A DNA stretch of 64,000 nt from Atlantibacter hermannii (GCA_900635495.1 LR134136.1:3348001-3412000); one strand, 5' to 3'. Positions 7,471 to 17,258 are shown, numbered from the stretch's first letter. Notes: generated by a model not told the origin, from the letters alone. Numbers and translations are program-made.

Positions 7471-10064
7471 CTACTTCTGAGCGTTCTTCTTCATTCCCAC
7501 GATTTTAATGTCATAAATCATGGTCGAGTCAGGCGGAATATCCGGCATGTTTCCCGCTTCGCCATAGGCCAGTTCAGGCGGTACCACGATACGCAGCTCG
7601 CCCAGGTTATTCACTTTCGATATTGCAGACTTAAACAAAGGCGGGAAGCGATCCAGCGGCAAGGTTAATACGGTTCCTTTTTCTGCCATATCGTTAATGA
7701 CTTTGCCATTCACCAGGCTTTCGCGCATGGTCAACGCAACCGTGTCGCTCCCTTTGATTTTGGTCTCGCCTTTGTTAACGATCATGTAGTAATAGCCCAT
7801 CGGATCCCGCTTAACGCCAGCCGTTTTACTAAACCGGGTCATAAACGCTTTACCTTCCGTTTTCGCGGCCGTCGCGGCATCTTTTTCTTTATCCTGAGAT
7901 TGCTGGTCCAGCTCCTTAAGCGTCTCTAACAGTTCCTGTTGAGGGATCTTCAGCTGATTATGAATAAGGTCAGTCACCCCGTTCAGCACTTGTTGCTGAC
8001 CGATACGATAACCCAGGCTCTCTTTGCTTTTAATCATGTTCGCGATTTCATGCGCCCAATAAACGCCCAGCGCATAGTCACGGATTTCATCTTTGGTTTT
8101 CGGCATTTCGCCTGAAGCGACAGGCATTGGCGCTTTTTGCAAATCAGCAAGTTGCCTGGACTGCGCGTCGAGCTTCTTCTGCGCCTCCTGAAGTTCAGCT
8201 TTTACGGTTTCGCTGTTTTTCGCGGCCTGCTGAGCGTTTTGTTGCAACCCTTTTATCGTTTCATCCCGGGTCTTAAGCAAGACGGTTGCTTCGGCAAGCG
8301 CTTTCTCTTTCGCCGCCTGGCTTTCGGTGACGCCTGCCAGCTTTTTGTTGTTCTCTTCAATTTGCTTGCTGTTCGCCGCCAGTTGCTGCTGGCTGGCATC
8401 CAGCGCTGCCTGGAGTTTTGCAAGCTGCTGCGTTTTTTCATCCTGCGTGCCGGTCAGCTGCGCGATCTGCGTTTTCAGCGTCTGGACGCTCTGCTGGCTG
8501 GTTTTGAGTTGCTGCTGGGCTTCGGCAAGGGCTTTCTCTTTCGCCGCCTGACTTTCGGTGACGCCTGCCAGCTTTTTGTTGTTCTCTGCCTGTTGTTTAC
8601 TGTTCGCCGCCAGCTGTTGCTGGCTGGCATCCAGTGCCGCCTGGAGCTTCGCAAGCTGTTGGGCTTTTTCATCTTGTGAGCCGGTCAGCTGCGCGATTTG
8701 CGTTTTCAGTGCCTGCACGCTCTGCTGGCTGGTTTTGAGTTGTTGCTGGCTCGCATCCAGCGCCGCCTGGAGCTTCGCAAGCTGTTGGGCTTTTTCGTCC
8801 TGCGTGCCGGTCAGCTGTGCGATCTGCGTTTTCAGTGCCTGCACGCTCTGCTGGCTGGTTTTGAGTTGCTGCTGGGCTTCGGCAAGCGCTTTCTCTTTCG
8901 CCGCCTGGCTTTCGGTAACGCCTGCCAGCTTTTTGTTGTTCTCTGCCAGTTGCTTACTGTTCGCCGCCAGCTGTTGCTGGCTGGCATCCAGTGCTGCCTG
9001 GAGTTTCGCAAGCTGTTGGGCTTTTTCATCCTGTGAGCCGGTCAGCTGCGCGATCTGCGTTTTCAGCGTCTGGGCGCTCTGCTGGCTGGTTTTGAGTTGT
9101 TGCTGGCTGGCATCCAGTGCCGCCTGGAGTTTCGCGAGCTGCTGCGCTTTTTCGTCCTGCGTGCCGGTCAGCTGCGCGATCTGCGTTTTCAGCGTCTGGA
9201 CGCTCTGCTGGCTGGTTTTGAGTTGCTGCTGGGCTTCGGCAAGCGCTTTCTCTTTCGCCGCCTGGCTTTCGGTAACGCCTGCCAGCTTTTTGTTGTTCTC
9301 TGCCAGTTGCTTACTGTTCGCCGCCAGCTGTTGCTGGCTGGCATCAAGCGCCGCCTGGAGTTTCGCAAGCTGCTGTTCAAGCGCCTGTCGGGATTGCTCG
9401 CTTTGTTGGATCAATTGCTGTTGTTTCTGCTTTTGCTGAGCGTCATCTTTTTGCGCAGTGATTAACGCTGCATTTTCCCCCTGAAGGCGTTCTGTTTCCT
9501 TTTTACTGACCAACAACGCCTGTTGATTCGCGGATTGAGCCAGGAGCAAGTCGCGCCGTGTCGCGGTTAATTCATCGACCTGACGGAGAAGCGCTGTGAT
9601 TCGGGATGCGCTCTCGGTAAGCGTTTTTTGTAATGATGACTTGCTGTTTCCCGCCGCGTCCTGCCCGCTCTGCGCCTGCGCAAGCTGCTGTCGCAACGTC
9701 TCGTTTTCCTTCTGGCTTTCAGAGGCTTTTTTTTGCAATGCCGCTTTCTCCTGCTCCCACGAAGCGCGCAATGTGGCGAGCTGCTGGCTGGATTCCTGAG
9801 AAGCGGCAGAACTCTGAGAAGGATGGGAAGGAGAAGTCTGTTTTTTAGGATGGGCGGGTTTACCGGAAGCGCGACGGGCGGGTTCCGGCAATGCGATCGG
9901 TTTAATGAGTAACAGGGCCGGAACGCCACTTGATTGCGCCGTTATGGCGTCTAACGATTGCAGTGTTTTCGCGTCTGTCGCTGGCGGCTCATTCTGCGCA
10001 GCAATGACCGGAAGGGTTATGGGAAAAATAAAAAAAAAAGGAGTTTCCAGTTAATACGGATCAT
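7471..10064 (-). CDS. Exported long coiled-coil FkpA-like protein with degenerate FKBP domain (one frameshift in the signal peptide)
   Basis: I do not recognise a named ortholog. The uninterrupted frame from 9891 gives 806 residues, but it lacks an export signal. Restoring one A to the A10 run at 10030-10039 joins it to an ATG at 10064 that overlaps the upstream gene's stop. This adds a signal peptide beginning MIRINWKLLFF and ending near VIAAQ. In the 806-residue numbering: coiled coil about 35-590, with alternating 77- and 42-residue repeats at 176-560; an FKBP_N-type dimer domain about 605-710 (DYALGVYWAHE); an FKBP fold about 716-801 with PPELAYG at 771-777. Most FKBP active-site residues are replaced, so binding or chaperone activity is more likely than prolyl isomerisation. 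Probably periplasmic. Confidence 0.75.
8290..9366 (-). repeat. Tandem coding repeats (231 and 126 bp alternating) in the FKBP-like gene
   Basis: The segment AKLQAALDASQQQL recurs at residues 176, 253, 295, 372, 414 and 491, with codon starts at 9366, 9135, 9009, 8778, 8652 and 8421. Spacings are 77, 42, 77, 42 and 77 residues, giving a 119-residue (357-bp) composite unit. Identity between copies is very high at DNA level, so copy number may differ between strains or be misassembled. Confidence 0.9.
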
Positions 10065-10546
10065 TTGAGGCTTTCTCCCCTGGCAATCAACGATTCATGG
10101 ACAGCCTTTTGAATATCTCCGCACAGCCTTTGCGTCTTATATTTATACAGCGTATCCATAATATCTTTAGTTTCAGGATTTACATCTTCACGCACCGAAG
10201 AATATACAGACGCACTTTTTAACAAATTATCGAAAAGGGCTTTTTGTGAAGCATATTTGGCCGGATTGATTTTTGCCAGCGCGGCTAATTCATGCTGACA
10301 TACCGTGGCGGTTCCTTGCGCCATATCTTTATCCTCCGTCGGGGTACTTGCTGAATAAGCTGCATTTTGTGTCATTTCTGTCTGCGATGGCGGCGTGACT
10401 AACACAGGGTTGGCGGCGGTTTCGTTTAAACGTTCCGAATTAGCAACTTCATTATTATGACAACCTGTTACTAATAACCCGCACCCCAACGAAAACAAAA
10501 ACGCGGTTTTCACAAACCATTCATTAATTCTATTTAATAGATTCAA
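10061..10546 (-). CDS. Putative lipoprotein encoded upstream of the FKBP-like gene
   Basis: A 161-residue protein of no family I recognise. The N terminus has a short positive region and a hydrophobic stretch ending in the lipobox LVTGC (Cys at about 29), which predicts lipid anchoring. There follows a Ser/Thr/Pro-rich low-complexity linker (about 35-80). A compact helical domain then holds two cysteines (TVCQHEL and RLCGDIQKA) that could form a disulfide. Its TGA overlaps the ATG of the FKBP-like gene (ATGA), so the two proteins are translationally coupled and probably act together in the envelope. Residues after the lipobox (HN) do not show the Asp+2 inner-membrane signal. Confidence 0.7.
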   Translation of the reverse strand: MNLLNRINEWFVKTAFLFSLGCGLLVTGCHNNEVANSERLNETAANPVLVTPPSQTEMTQNAAYSASTPTEDKDMAQGTATVCQHELAALAKINPAKYASQKALFDNLLKSASVYSSVREDVNPETKDIMDTLYKYKTQRLCGDIQKAVHESLIARGESLK

Positions 10547-10609
10547 TGTTTAACTCCATAAATATATAAGCGAAGTGGACTGACAGGATTTACCTAAAGC
10601 GTGGGGCGC

Positions 10610-10639
10610 ATTATCTATTATAAAGACGTTCAAAAACAA
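10610..10639 (-). promoter_or_regulatory. Possible promoter of the lipoprotein-FKBP operon
   Basis: On the minus strand TTGTTT (10639-10634) and GATAAT (10615-10610) are 18 bases apart, about 64 bases before the lipoprotein ATG. A perfect TATAAT at 10622-10617 overlaps the same region but lacks a well-spaced -35. The call rests on motif match only. Confidence 0.3.
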
Positions 10640-10926
10640 CCCGGAAATTACCGTTAAAACAGGAAAATAAATTCACGAACCTTATATTTAATTCAAAATA
10701 TATAAATCATGAATATTTAATATCGCGCACATTAATTAAACTTCGCTAAATACAGGCAATGAGCGGCTGCCTCTTATCATCCCGGCACTTTTACTGTGAC
10801 ACCGTTTTGTTGTTTATCCCTGCCCTTCTCCCCGGCGAGTTTTCTGACCGGGTTCAAAGAATAAGAATTTCAGCTGACAAATCGTTAACTTTTTGTTGCG
10901 AATAGCGGATGAACTGAACAATGATG

Positions 10927-10956
10927 AGTAGAACGTTCTACTAAAACGTTCTACTT
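10927..10956 (+). promoter_or_regulatory. Paired LacI/MalI-type operators upstream of the PTS gene
   Basis: A perfect 16-base palindrome AGTAGAACGTTCTACT (10927-10942) is followed at once by an imperfect copy CTAAAACGTTCTACTT (10941-10956). Both centre on AACGTT and the centres are 13 bases apart. The central CG and AACGTT core are typical of LacI-family operators (compare the MalI site AAAACGTTTT). The cognate regulator is probably the LacI-type gene downstream at 12581. Confidence 0.7.
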
Positions 10957-11001
10957 ACATAAAACAGGGCATAAGCCCGGTCTACTTCGGGGGAAATCAG
11001 C

Positions 11002-12502
11002 ATGAGTCTGATGTCAGGGTTGGTTAAATCGCTATCAAAGCTATCCATGATAGGCCGCGCATTAATGCTGCCTATTTCACTGTTGCCAGCGGCAGGCTTG
11101 TTGCTGGCGTTCGGTGATAAATTCCATCTGCCGTTGATGATGAACGCAGGCGGCGTCATTTTCGATAACCTGCCAATGCTGTTCGCGATTGGTTCGGCGG
11201 TCGGGCTGGCATCTGAGTCCGGCATTGCGGCCCTGTCGGCGGCGGTCTCGGTGTTTATTACCAATATCACCATCGGCACCGTGCTCAGCATCACGCCGGA
11301 AATGGCGTCCAGCGGAGGTAAATATGCCATGGTGGTCGGTATTCCGACGCTCCAGATGGGCGTATTCGGTGGCCTGATCTGCGGGATCCTGGCAGCGTGG
11401 TGTTATAACCGCTTCCACAATATGCAGCTTCCGGAATTTTTGGGCTTCTTCTCCGGGAAGCGTTTTGTGGCCATCGCTACCGCTTTTCTCTCGTTTATTC
11501 TCGGTCTCGCCCTGCCCTACGTCTGGCAGCATATTCAGGCGGGCATTGATGCGCTGTCACTGATTGTGAATGGCGATAACCAGGCGGCATCCACCTTTAT
11601 TTTTGGGCTGGTAGAGCGAGCGCTCATTCCGCTGGGCCTGCACCACATCTGGTATCCCTCTTTCTGGTACTCATTTGGCGACTACACGACTGCTACCGGG
11701 CAGGTGATCCACGGTGATCAGACAATCTGGTTCAAAATGCTGGAAGAAGGCGTGAAAAGCTTCAGTAGCGATACATACCACAATGCCGGTAAATTCATGC
11801 AGGGCGAGTTCCCGCTGATGCTGTTTGCGCTGCCTGCCGCGTGTCTCGCGATGTATCACGAAGCCAATACCCGAAACAAAAAAAATCGCCTTCGGTATTC
11901 TGTTCTCCGCGGCGCTGACCTGTTTCTTAACCGGTATTACCGAACCGGTAGAATTCACCTTTATTTTCGTCGCGCCGGTTCTGTACGTGTTTAACGCCAT
12001 CATGGCCGGGCTGTCTTATATGTGTATGTATTTGCTGCATGCGCATATTGCGAAATCGTTCTCTGCCGGGCTTATCGATTACATTTCATTCGGGATCCTG
12101 CCGTCATTCAACGGGTATGAAACCAACTATCTGAATGCGATTATTGTTGGCGTGCCGATGGGCCTGATCTACTACTTCACGTTCCGCTACGTGATCCGTC
12201 GTTTCGACGTGAAAACGCCGGGTCGTGCGGATATTGCCGTCAATGCAGACGACAAAACCGATGCTGAACTGGCAACGGACATCATTCAATTGCTTGGCGG
12301 CGCGGATAACATTAACAGTGTAGGTTCATGCATTACCCGCCTGCGTCTGGAAGTGGATAAAGCGGGGCTGGTTGATCGTGATGGTTTGAACAGCGTTGGC
12401 GCACGCGGCGTGGTTTTTGTGGGTGACAGCGGCATTCAGGTAATCTTCGGCGCGCGGGCGCAGTTTATCGCCCAGACCATTTCCACCATGACAGGCAAGT
12501 GA
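11002..12502 (+). CDS. PTS glucose/maltose-type permease, IIBC component (one frameshift)
   Basis: About 500 residues when one extra A in the A8 run at 11878-11885 is ignored. The IIC domain has about ten membrane segments (AIGSAVGLASESG, LIPLGLHHIWYPSFW, GITEPVEFTFIFVAPVLY). The C-terminal IIB domain has the phosphocysteine loop SCITRLRLEV. It would import and phosphorylate a glucoside or maltose-like sugar using a IIA-Glc from elsewhere, since no IIA domain is fused. Similar in layout to MalX, PtsG and NagE; the substrate cannot be told. It lies between LacI-type operators and a LacI-type regulator, so it is probably repressed until its sugar appears. Confidence 0.8.
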
Positions 12503-12517
12503 CCGCGATTTTCTGCT

Positions 12518-12544
12518 ACGCCTCCTGTATGTTACAGGGGGCGT
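12518..12544 (+). terminator. Hairpin after the PTS gene
   Basis: ACGCCTCCTGTA pairs with TACAGGGGGCGT around a 3-base loop (one mismatch), followed by TGGTTTTC. It sits 15 bases after the PTS stop and before the regulator gene, so it may attenuate read-through into it. Confidence 0.5.
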
Positions 12545-12580
12545 TGGTTTTCGCAGAAAGGGATGTGATCAGGAGCGGCG

Positions 12581-13602
12581 ATGAAAAAAGTCAGCATTAT
12601 TGACGTGGCAAAGCGGGCAGAGGTTTCGGTCTCCACCGTCTCGTTAGTGTTACGCCAGAAAGGAAAAATCTCCCAGGCCACCATTGAAAAGGTGCAGGCC
12701 GCCATTGATGAACTGGGCTATGTTCACAACATGGGCAGCCGCCAACCTTCGCGCCAACACCTCTAATCTTATCGGCCTCGTCCTGGCACGATTTCAATGA
12801 CCCTTTCGCCATTCGCGTCACGGCCAGTATCGTCAATGAGCTGGAAAATCAGGGATACATGACGGTCTTGCCCAGCCGCAGGGCAATGGTCGAACGCCTT
12901 GAGCAAGGCCTGCTGGCCTGTTACCCGGTCAGGGCGTGGCGGGCGTGATTTATATCGATGCTGAATCCAAAACCGACACGGTACCCGCGGCTATCAATGA
13001 AAGCGCGTTGCCGGATGGTGGGTGGTGTCTCAGTCGCCCCTCAACTGCGCACGCGACATCGTTATGCGCGACAATCGCCAGGCCGGTAGCCTCGCCGCCC
13101 CGCTATCTGATTGAGCGCGGGCATCGCAGCATTGCCTATATCGGCGGCGATACGCGCTGTTTAATTCGACACGAACGGCTTTCCGGCTACCGCGCCGCGT
13201 TGACGCAATATGGTTTACTGCCGCGGGAAGATTTTACCCCCCGCCTGCCGGGAAGATACGCTGGCGGCCAGTGCCGTGGTACGCGATTTGCTTGAGAGCA
13301 ACAACAAAATTACTGCCCTGCTGTGCCATTCGCCGAATGCGATTATCGGTTGCATCGACGCCATCAACCAGGTTGGCCGCACCGTGGGTAAAGATGTGTT
13401 TCTCACTCAACAGGTTTCGCTGATTGGTTTTGAAGATCTGATGATCAACCTCACCACGCCGTCGTTCACCTATGTCTCCTCCGCCAGTGAAGAGACCGGG
13501 CGACAGGCGGCGCAGCTGTTGATCCGCAAACTGAAAACCGCCGATCTGCCGGTGCAGCGCATTACCCTTTCCGGTCAGTTAGTGGTTCGCGGCTCGGCCT
13601 GA
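12581..13602 (+). pseudogene. LacI/MalI-family transcriptional regulator, frame broken in several places
   Basis: The N terminus is a clear LacI-type helix-turn-helix (IIDVAKRAEVSVSTVSLVL) with the hinge-helix region following. Periplasmic-binding-like segments continue in changing frames: LIGLVL, GVAGVIYIDAE, AARYLIERGHRSIAYIGGD, LSGYRAALTQYGLLP, and an intact C-terminal 100 residues ending VVRGSA. At least five single-base indels are needed to restore about 340 residues. This is either a true pseudogene or consensus error; other genes in the window favour error. It probably represses the adjacent PTS gene through the paired operators. Confidence 0.7.
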
Positions 13603-13605
13603 TAC

Positions 13606-14371
13606 TCAGGCCTGTGGCGGCTGACCATTAGACGCGGTAAGCCCGCCATCAACCGGCAAATTGACGCCAGTGATATAACGCGCGTCATCGCTGGCGATAA
13701 ACGCGATGGCATCAGCGATATCTTCCGGTTCTCCGGCGCGTTTCAGCGGAATACGCTCATAGAATTTTTGCAGCAGCGGTTCGTTCTGCTTCATGTCTTC
13801 CGTCAGTTCGGTAAAGGTAAAACCCGGGCAGATCGCATTCACGCGAACCCCGTCGGCACCGTAATCCATCGCCAGTGCGCGGGTAAAGTTAGTCACTGCG
13901 CCCTTGGCGGCGTTATATACGCTCATGCCCCAGTCGCCGCCCAGCCCGGAAACCGACGAAATATTCACCACATTGCCTTTGGTTTTAAGCAGTTCCGGCA
14001 TGAAATAGTGTGTGCAATAAAACACGCCGTTCAGGTCGGTCGCCATCAGCGTTTCCCAGTCATTCAGAGAGATTTCATGTATGCGACCCTGCACGATAAC
14101 GCCTGCGTTATTGACCAGCACGTCCACCCGGCCATATTCGTCAATCACGCGCTGCGCCAGGTTTTGTACCTCGTCGGCGCTGGACACGTCGCACGGCACG
14201 ACCAGGTGCTTACCCTGTGGCAGCTGCGCAGCGACTCTTTCCAGTTTTTCCGGCGTCCGCCCCACTAACACCACGCTTGCACCTTCACGGGGCAAAACGC
14301 TGCGCGGCACCCGCCCCGATACCAGAACCGGCACCCGTAATCACCACGACTTTCTGTTGGAAACGTGTCAT
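13606..14371 (-). CDS. Short-chain dehydrogenase/reductase (one frameshift)
   Basis: Removing one base from the GGGG run at 14289-14292 gives about 254 residues starting MTRFQQKVVVITGAGSGIG at 14371. This restores the glycine-rich NAD(P)-binding motif, which is lost in the shifted 242-residue frame. Also visible are NNAGV, the catalytic serine in NISSVSG, YNAAKG (YxxxK) and the C-terminal PVDGGLTAS typical of FabG/2,3-butanediol-type reductases. The substrate is unknown. It converges on the LacI-type gene with only 3 bases between stops and may belong with the PTS sugar locus. A GGAGG site precedes the chosen ATG. Confidence 0.8.
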
Positions 14372-14634
14372 ATAACCTCCTGTTTATGTTGCGGTAACGA
14401 TTTAAGTGTTTGATTTAAGACTGGCAGTCTACGCACACATCGCAAGTCGATAACCAGGATTGAGGTTTAACTGACTGTTTTTAAAATGGATAAAAAAGTT
14501 TAAAAAATGTGATCGTCTGGACCGGGCGCAGACTGTCTTCAGCGCCGCCACGCAAGCGTTTCAGATTTGTACATCCTTACGCAGCACGGGCGTTGGACTA
14601 TAGTCTGCCGCGTCGTTTTTAAAAGGATTACGCT

Positions 14635-15159
14635 ATGCCGACGATTATTACCCACGCCGCTGTCCCGCTGTGCCTTGGGCTTGGCCTGGGTCGCAACATC
14701 ATTCCTCGCCGTTTATTGTTGGCTGGCGTCGCGCTTGCCATGCTGCCCGATGCCGATGTCCTGTCGTTTCGCTTTGGCGTGGAGTACGGCAATGTGTTTG
14801 GCCATCGCGGATTCACTCATTCGCTGCTGTTTGCGTTTGTGGTGCCGCTACTGTGCGTGCTGACTGGCAGACGCTGGTTTCAGGCCGGGCTGATACGCTG
14901 CTGGTTATTTTTAACGGTATCGCTGCTCTCGCACAGCCTGCTGGATTCGGTGACCACCGGCGGTAAAGGGATAGGCTGGCTGTGGCCCTGGTCTTCTGAA
15001 CGCTTTTTCGCGCCGTGGCAGGTCATCAAGGTTGCGCCATTCGCGCTAAAAAAATACCTGACGCCAGCCGGGCATCAGGTGATCGTTTCGGAACTGTTAT
15101 GGGTGTGGTTGCCCGGCGCGCTACTGGCGCTGCTGTTATGGCGTCTGCGACGTCGCTAA
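14635..15159 (+). CDS. ybcI: Inner membrane protein YbcI (YdjM/DUF457 metal-dependent hydrolase family)
   Basis: A 174-residue membrane protein. The conserved N-terminal His7, the PDADVLS acidic motif and HRGFTHS are typical of the YdjM/DUF457 metal-dependent hydrolase-like family; four hydrophobic segments are visible. Function is not established. It converges on cysS with a shared terminator, as in E. coli. The region 14372-14634 upstream (263 bases) is AT-rich and presumably carries its promoter and that of the divergent dehydrogenase; I see no other gene there. Confidence 0.9.
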   Translation: MPTIITHAAVPLCLGLGLGRNIIPRRLLLAGVALAMLPDADVLSFRFGVEYGNVFGHRGFTHSLLFAFVVPLLCVLTGRRWFQAGLIRCWLFLTVSLLSHSLLDSVTTGGKGIGWLWPWSSERFFAPWQVIKVAPFALKKYLTPAGHQVIVSELLWVWLPGALLALLLWRLRRR

Positions 15160-15168
15160 ATCGCAGGC

Positions 15169-15196
15169 AAAAAAAAGCGGCTTACGCCGCTTTTTT
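15169..15196. terminator. Bidirectional terminator between ybcI and cysS
   Basis: A6-GCGGC, loop TTAC, GCCGC-T6: a symmetric rho-independent terminator serving both convergent genes. Confidence 0.9.
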
Positions 15197-15201
15197 GATG
15201 A

Positions 15202-16585
15202 TTATTTCCTGCGCCAGATGGTGCCTTGCGGTCCATCTTCCAGCACAATTCCCATCTCGTTCAACCGGTCGCGGGCCGCATCTGCCGCCGCCCAGTCTTT
15301 GGCTTTACGGGCATCAAGCCGCTGTTGGATCAGCGCTTCGATTTCTGCCACTTCGCCGTCATCCGCCTGCGCGCCGTTTTGCAGGAACTGTTCCGGATCG
15401 TGCTCCAGCAGCCCCAACACACCAGCCAGTTTACGCAGATGTGATGCCAGTTGGTCAGCCGCGCCCTTATCGACGCTTTTCAACCGGTTCACTTCGCGCG
15501 CCATATCAAACAGCACGGAATAGGCTTCCGGTGTGTTGAAGTCATCGTCCATGGCTTCAACAAAACGCGCTTCAAACGCTTCGCCACCCGCCGCCTGGGC
15601 ATTCACGTCAGTGCCGCGCAAGGCGATATACAGACGCTCCAGCGCAGAACGCGCCTGCTTGAGGTTTTCTTCGCTGTAGTTCAGCTGGCTGCGATAGTGG
15701 CCGGACATCAGGAAATAACGGATGGTTTCCGGATCGTAGAATTTCAGCACATCGCGCACCGTAAAGAAGTTGCCGAGTGATTTGGACATCTTCTCGCGGT
15801 CGACCATGACCATCCCGGAGTGCATCCAGTAATTGACGTATTCACCGTCGTGGGCACAGGTGGACTGGGCAATTTCGTTTTCATGATGCGGGAACATTAA
15901 TCGGAGCCGCCGCCATGAATATCAAAATGGCTGCCCAGCTGTTTGCAGTTCATGGCGGAACATTCGATATGCCAGCCCGGACGCCCTTCGCCCCACGGGG
16001 AAGGCCAGCTCGGTTCGCCCGGTTTGGACATTTTCCACAGCACGAAATCCATCGGGTTGCGTTTAACATCCGCCACTTCAACCCGCGCACCCGCCTGGAG
16101 CTGGTCAAGATCCTGACGCGACAGCTGGCCGTAACTGGCATCGGTGTCGACTGCAAACATGACATCGCCGTTGGAAGCAACGTAGGCGTGTCCCGGGCGA
16201 TCAGTTGTTCAACAATTTCGATAATTTCCGGAATATGCTGCGTCGCACGCGGTTCGTTATCCGGGCGCAGAATGTTCAATGCATCAAAATCTTTATGCAT
16301 TTCGGCCACCATGCGATCCACCAGCGCCACAAAATCTTCGCCGTTTTCATTCGCACGTTTGATGATTTTGTCATCAATGTCGGTGATGTTGCGCACGTAC
16401 TTGAGCTTGTAGCCCAGGAAGCGCAGGTAACGCGCCACTACGTCAAATGCCACAAACGTTCGCCCGTGACCGATATGACAGAGGTCGTAAACCGTGATAC
16501 CACACACGTACATCCCGACTTCCCCGGCATGTATTGGTTTGAATTCCTCTTTTTGGCGGCTAAGGGTATTAAAGATTTTTAGCAT
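15202..16585 (-). CDS. cysS: Cysteinyl-tRNA synthetase CysS (two frameshifts, probably sequence errors)
   Basis: About 461 residues when one G is restored near 16193 and one T near 15899. Class I signatures are visible: GEVGMYVCGITVYDLCHIGHGR (HIGH motif and zinc cysteine), HIECSAMNC, FPHHENEIAQS and KMSKSLGN (KMSKS). It charges tRNA-Cys and is essential in enterobacteria, so the frame breaks are almost certainly homopolymer errors in the assembly. It is divergent from ppiB across a 178-base gap. Confidence 0.93.
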
Positions 16586-16763
16586 CAGGCGATTCCGTAT
16601 CAGTGTGTGGTTACAGGTAAAAAAAGTATATTAACCCAAAATTCAAACCGGAAGGAGCACACTTTGCAAGGTGATCGTTCCCGGTGAGTTATGCTATAAC
16701 AACCTCCTCGGTGTGGCCTGAAACACAGGTTACAGCACCCATAACACAGAACAGGATGCAAGC

Positions 16764-17258
16764 ATGGTTACTTTTCATACCAATCACGGCGATATCGTCA
16801 TCAAAACGTTTGATGATAAAGCTCCGGCAACGGTTAAAAACTTCCTGGACTATTGCCGCGAAGGTTTCTACGACAACACCATTTTTCACCGCGTGATCAA
16901 TGGTTTTATGGTGCAGGGCGGCGGTTTTGAGCCAGGCATGAATCAGAAACCGACCAAAGATCCTATTCAGAACGAAGCCAACAACGGCCTGAAAAACACC
17001 CGTGGCACCCTCGCCATGGCGCGTACCCAGGCACCGCATTCGGCAACCGCACAGTTCTTTATCAACGTGGTTGATAACGACTTCCTGAACTTCAGCGGCG
17101 AAAGCCTGCAGGGTTGGGGCTACTGCGTATTCGCTGAAGTGGTCGAAGGAATGGACGTGGTCGACAAAATCAAAGCGGTCGCCACCGGCCGTAGCGGCAT
17201 GCATCAGGACGTTCCAAAAGAAGACGTCATCATCGAGCGCGTGACCGTTAGCGAGTAA
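16764..17258 (+). CDS. ppiB: Cytoplasmic peptidyl-prolyl cis-trans isomerase B (cyclophilin)
   Basis: A 164-residue cyclophilin, identical in length to E. coli PpiB. Catalytic residues are seen in FHRVINGFMVQGG, the QFFINVVDN core and the WGYCVFAEVVEGMDVVD C-terminal half. No signal peptide, so cytoplasmic. lpxH follows after 3 bases, so they are co-transcribed as in E. coli. Confidence 0.97.
   Translation: MVTFHTNHGDIVIKTFDDKAPATVKNFLDYCREGFYDNTIFHRVINGFMVQGGGFEPGMNQKPTKDPIQNEANNGLKNTRGTLAMARTQAPHSATAQFFINVVDNDFLNFSGESLQGWGYCVFAEVVEGMDVVDKIKAVATGRSGMHQDVPKEDVIIERVTVSE

Larger units (their letters stand above)
10547..11001. promoter_or_regulatory. Divergent intergenic region, lipoprotein operon / PTS gene
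   Basis: This 455-base gap is AT-rich on its left half (10640-10760) and holds promoters for both divergent units. The right end carries a pair of LacI-family operators just before the PTS gene. I see no coding frame with a credible start in it and no RNA gene. Confidence 0.5.

Noticed and set aside
8558..9439. A 293-codon plus-strand frame rich in Cys, Trp and Leu
   Set aside because: It is the antisense of the Gln/Lys/Ala-rich coiled-coil repeats. Its composition follows from the reverse complement and it has no start signal.
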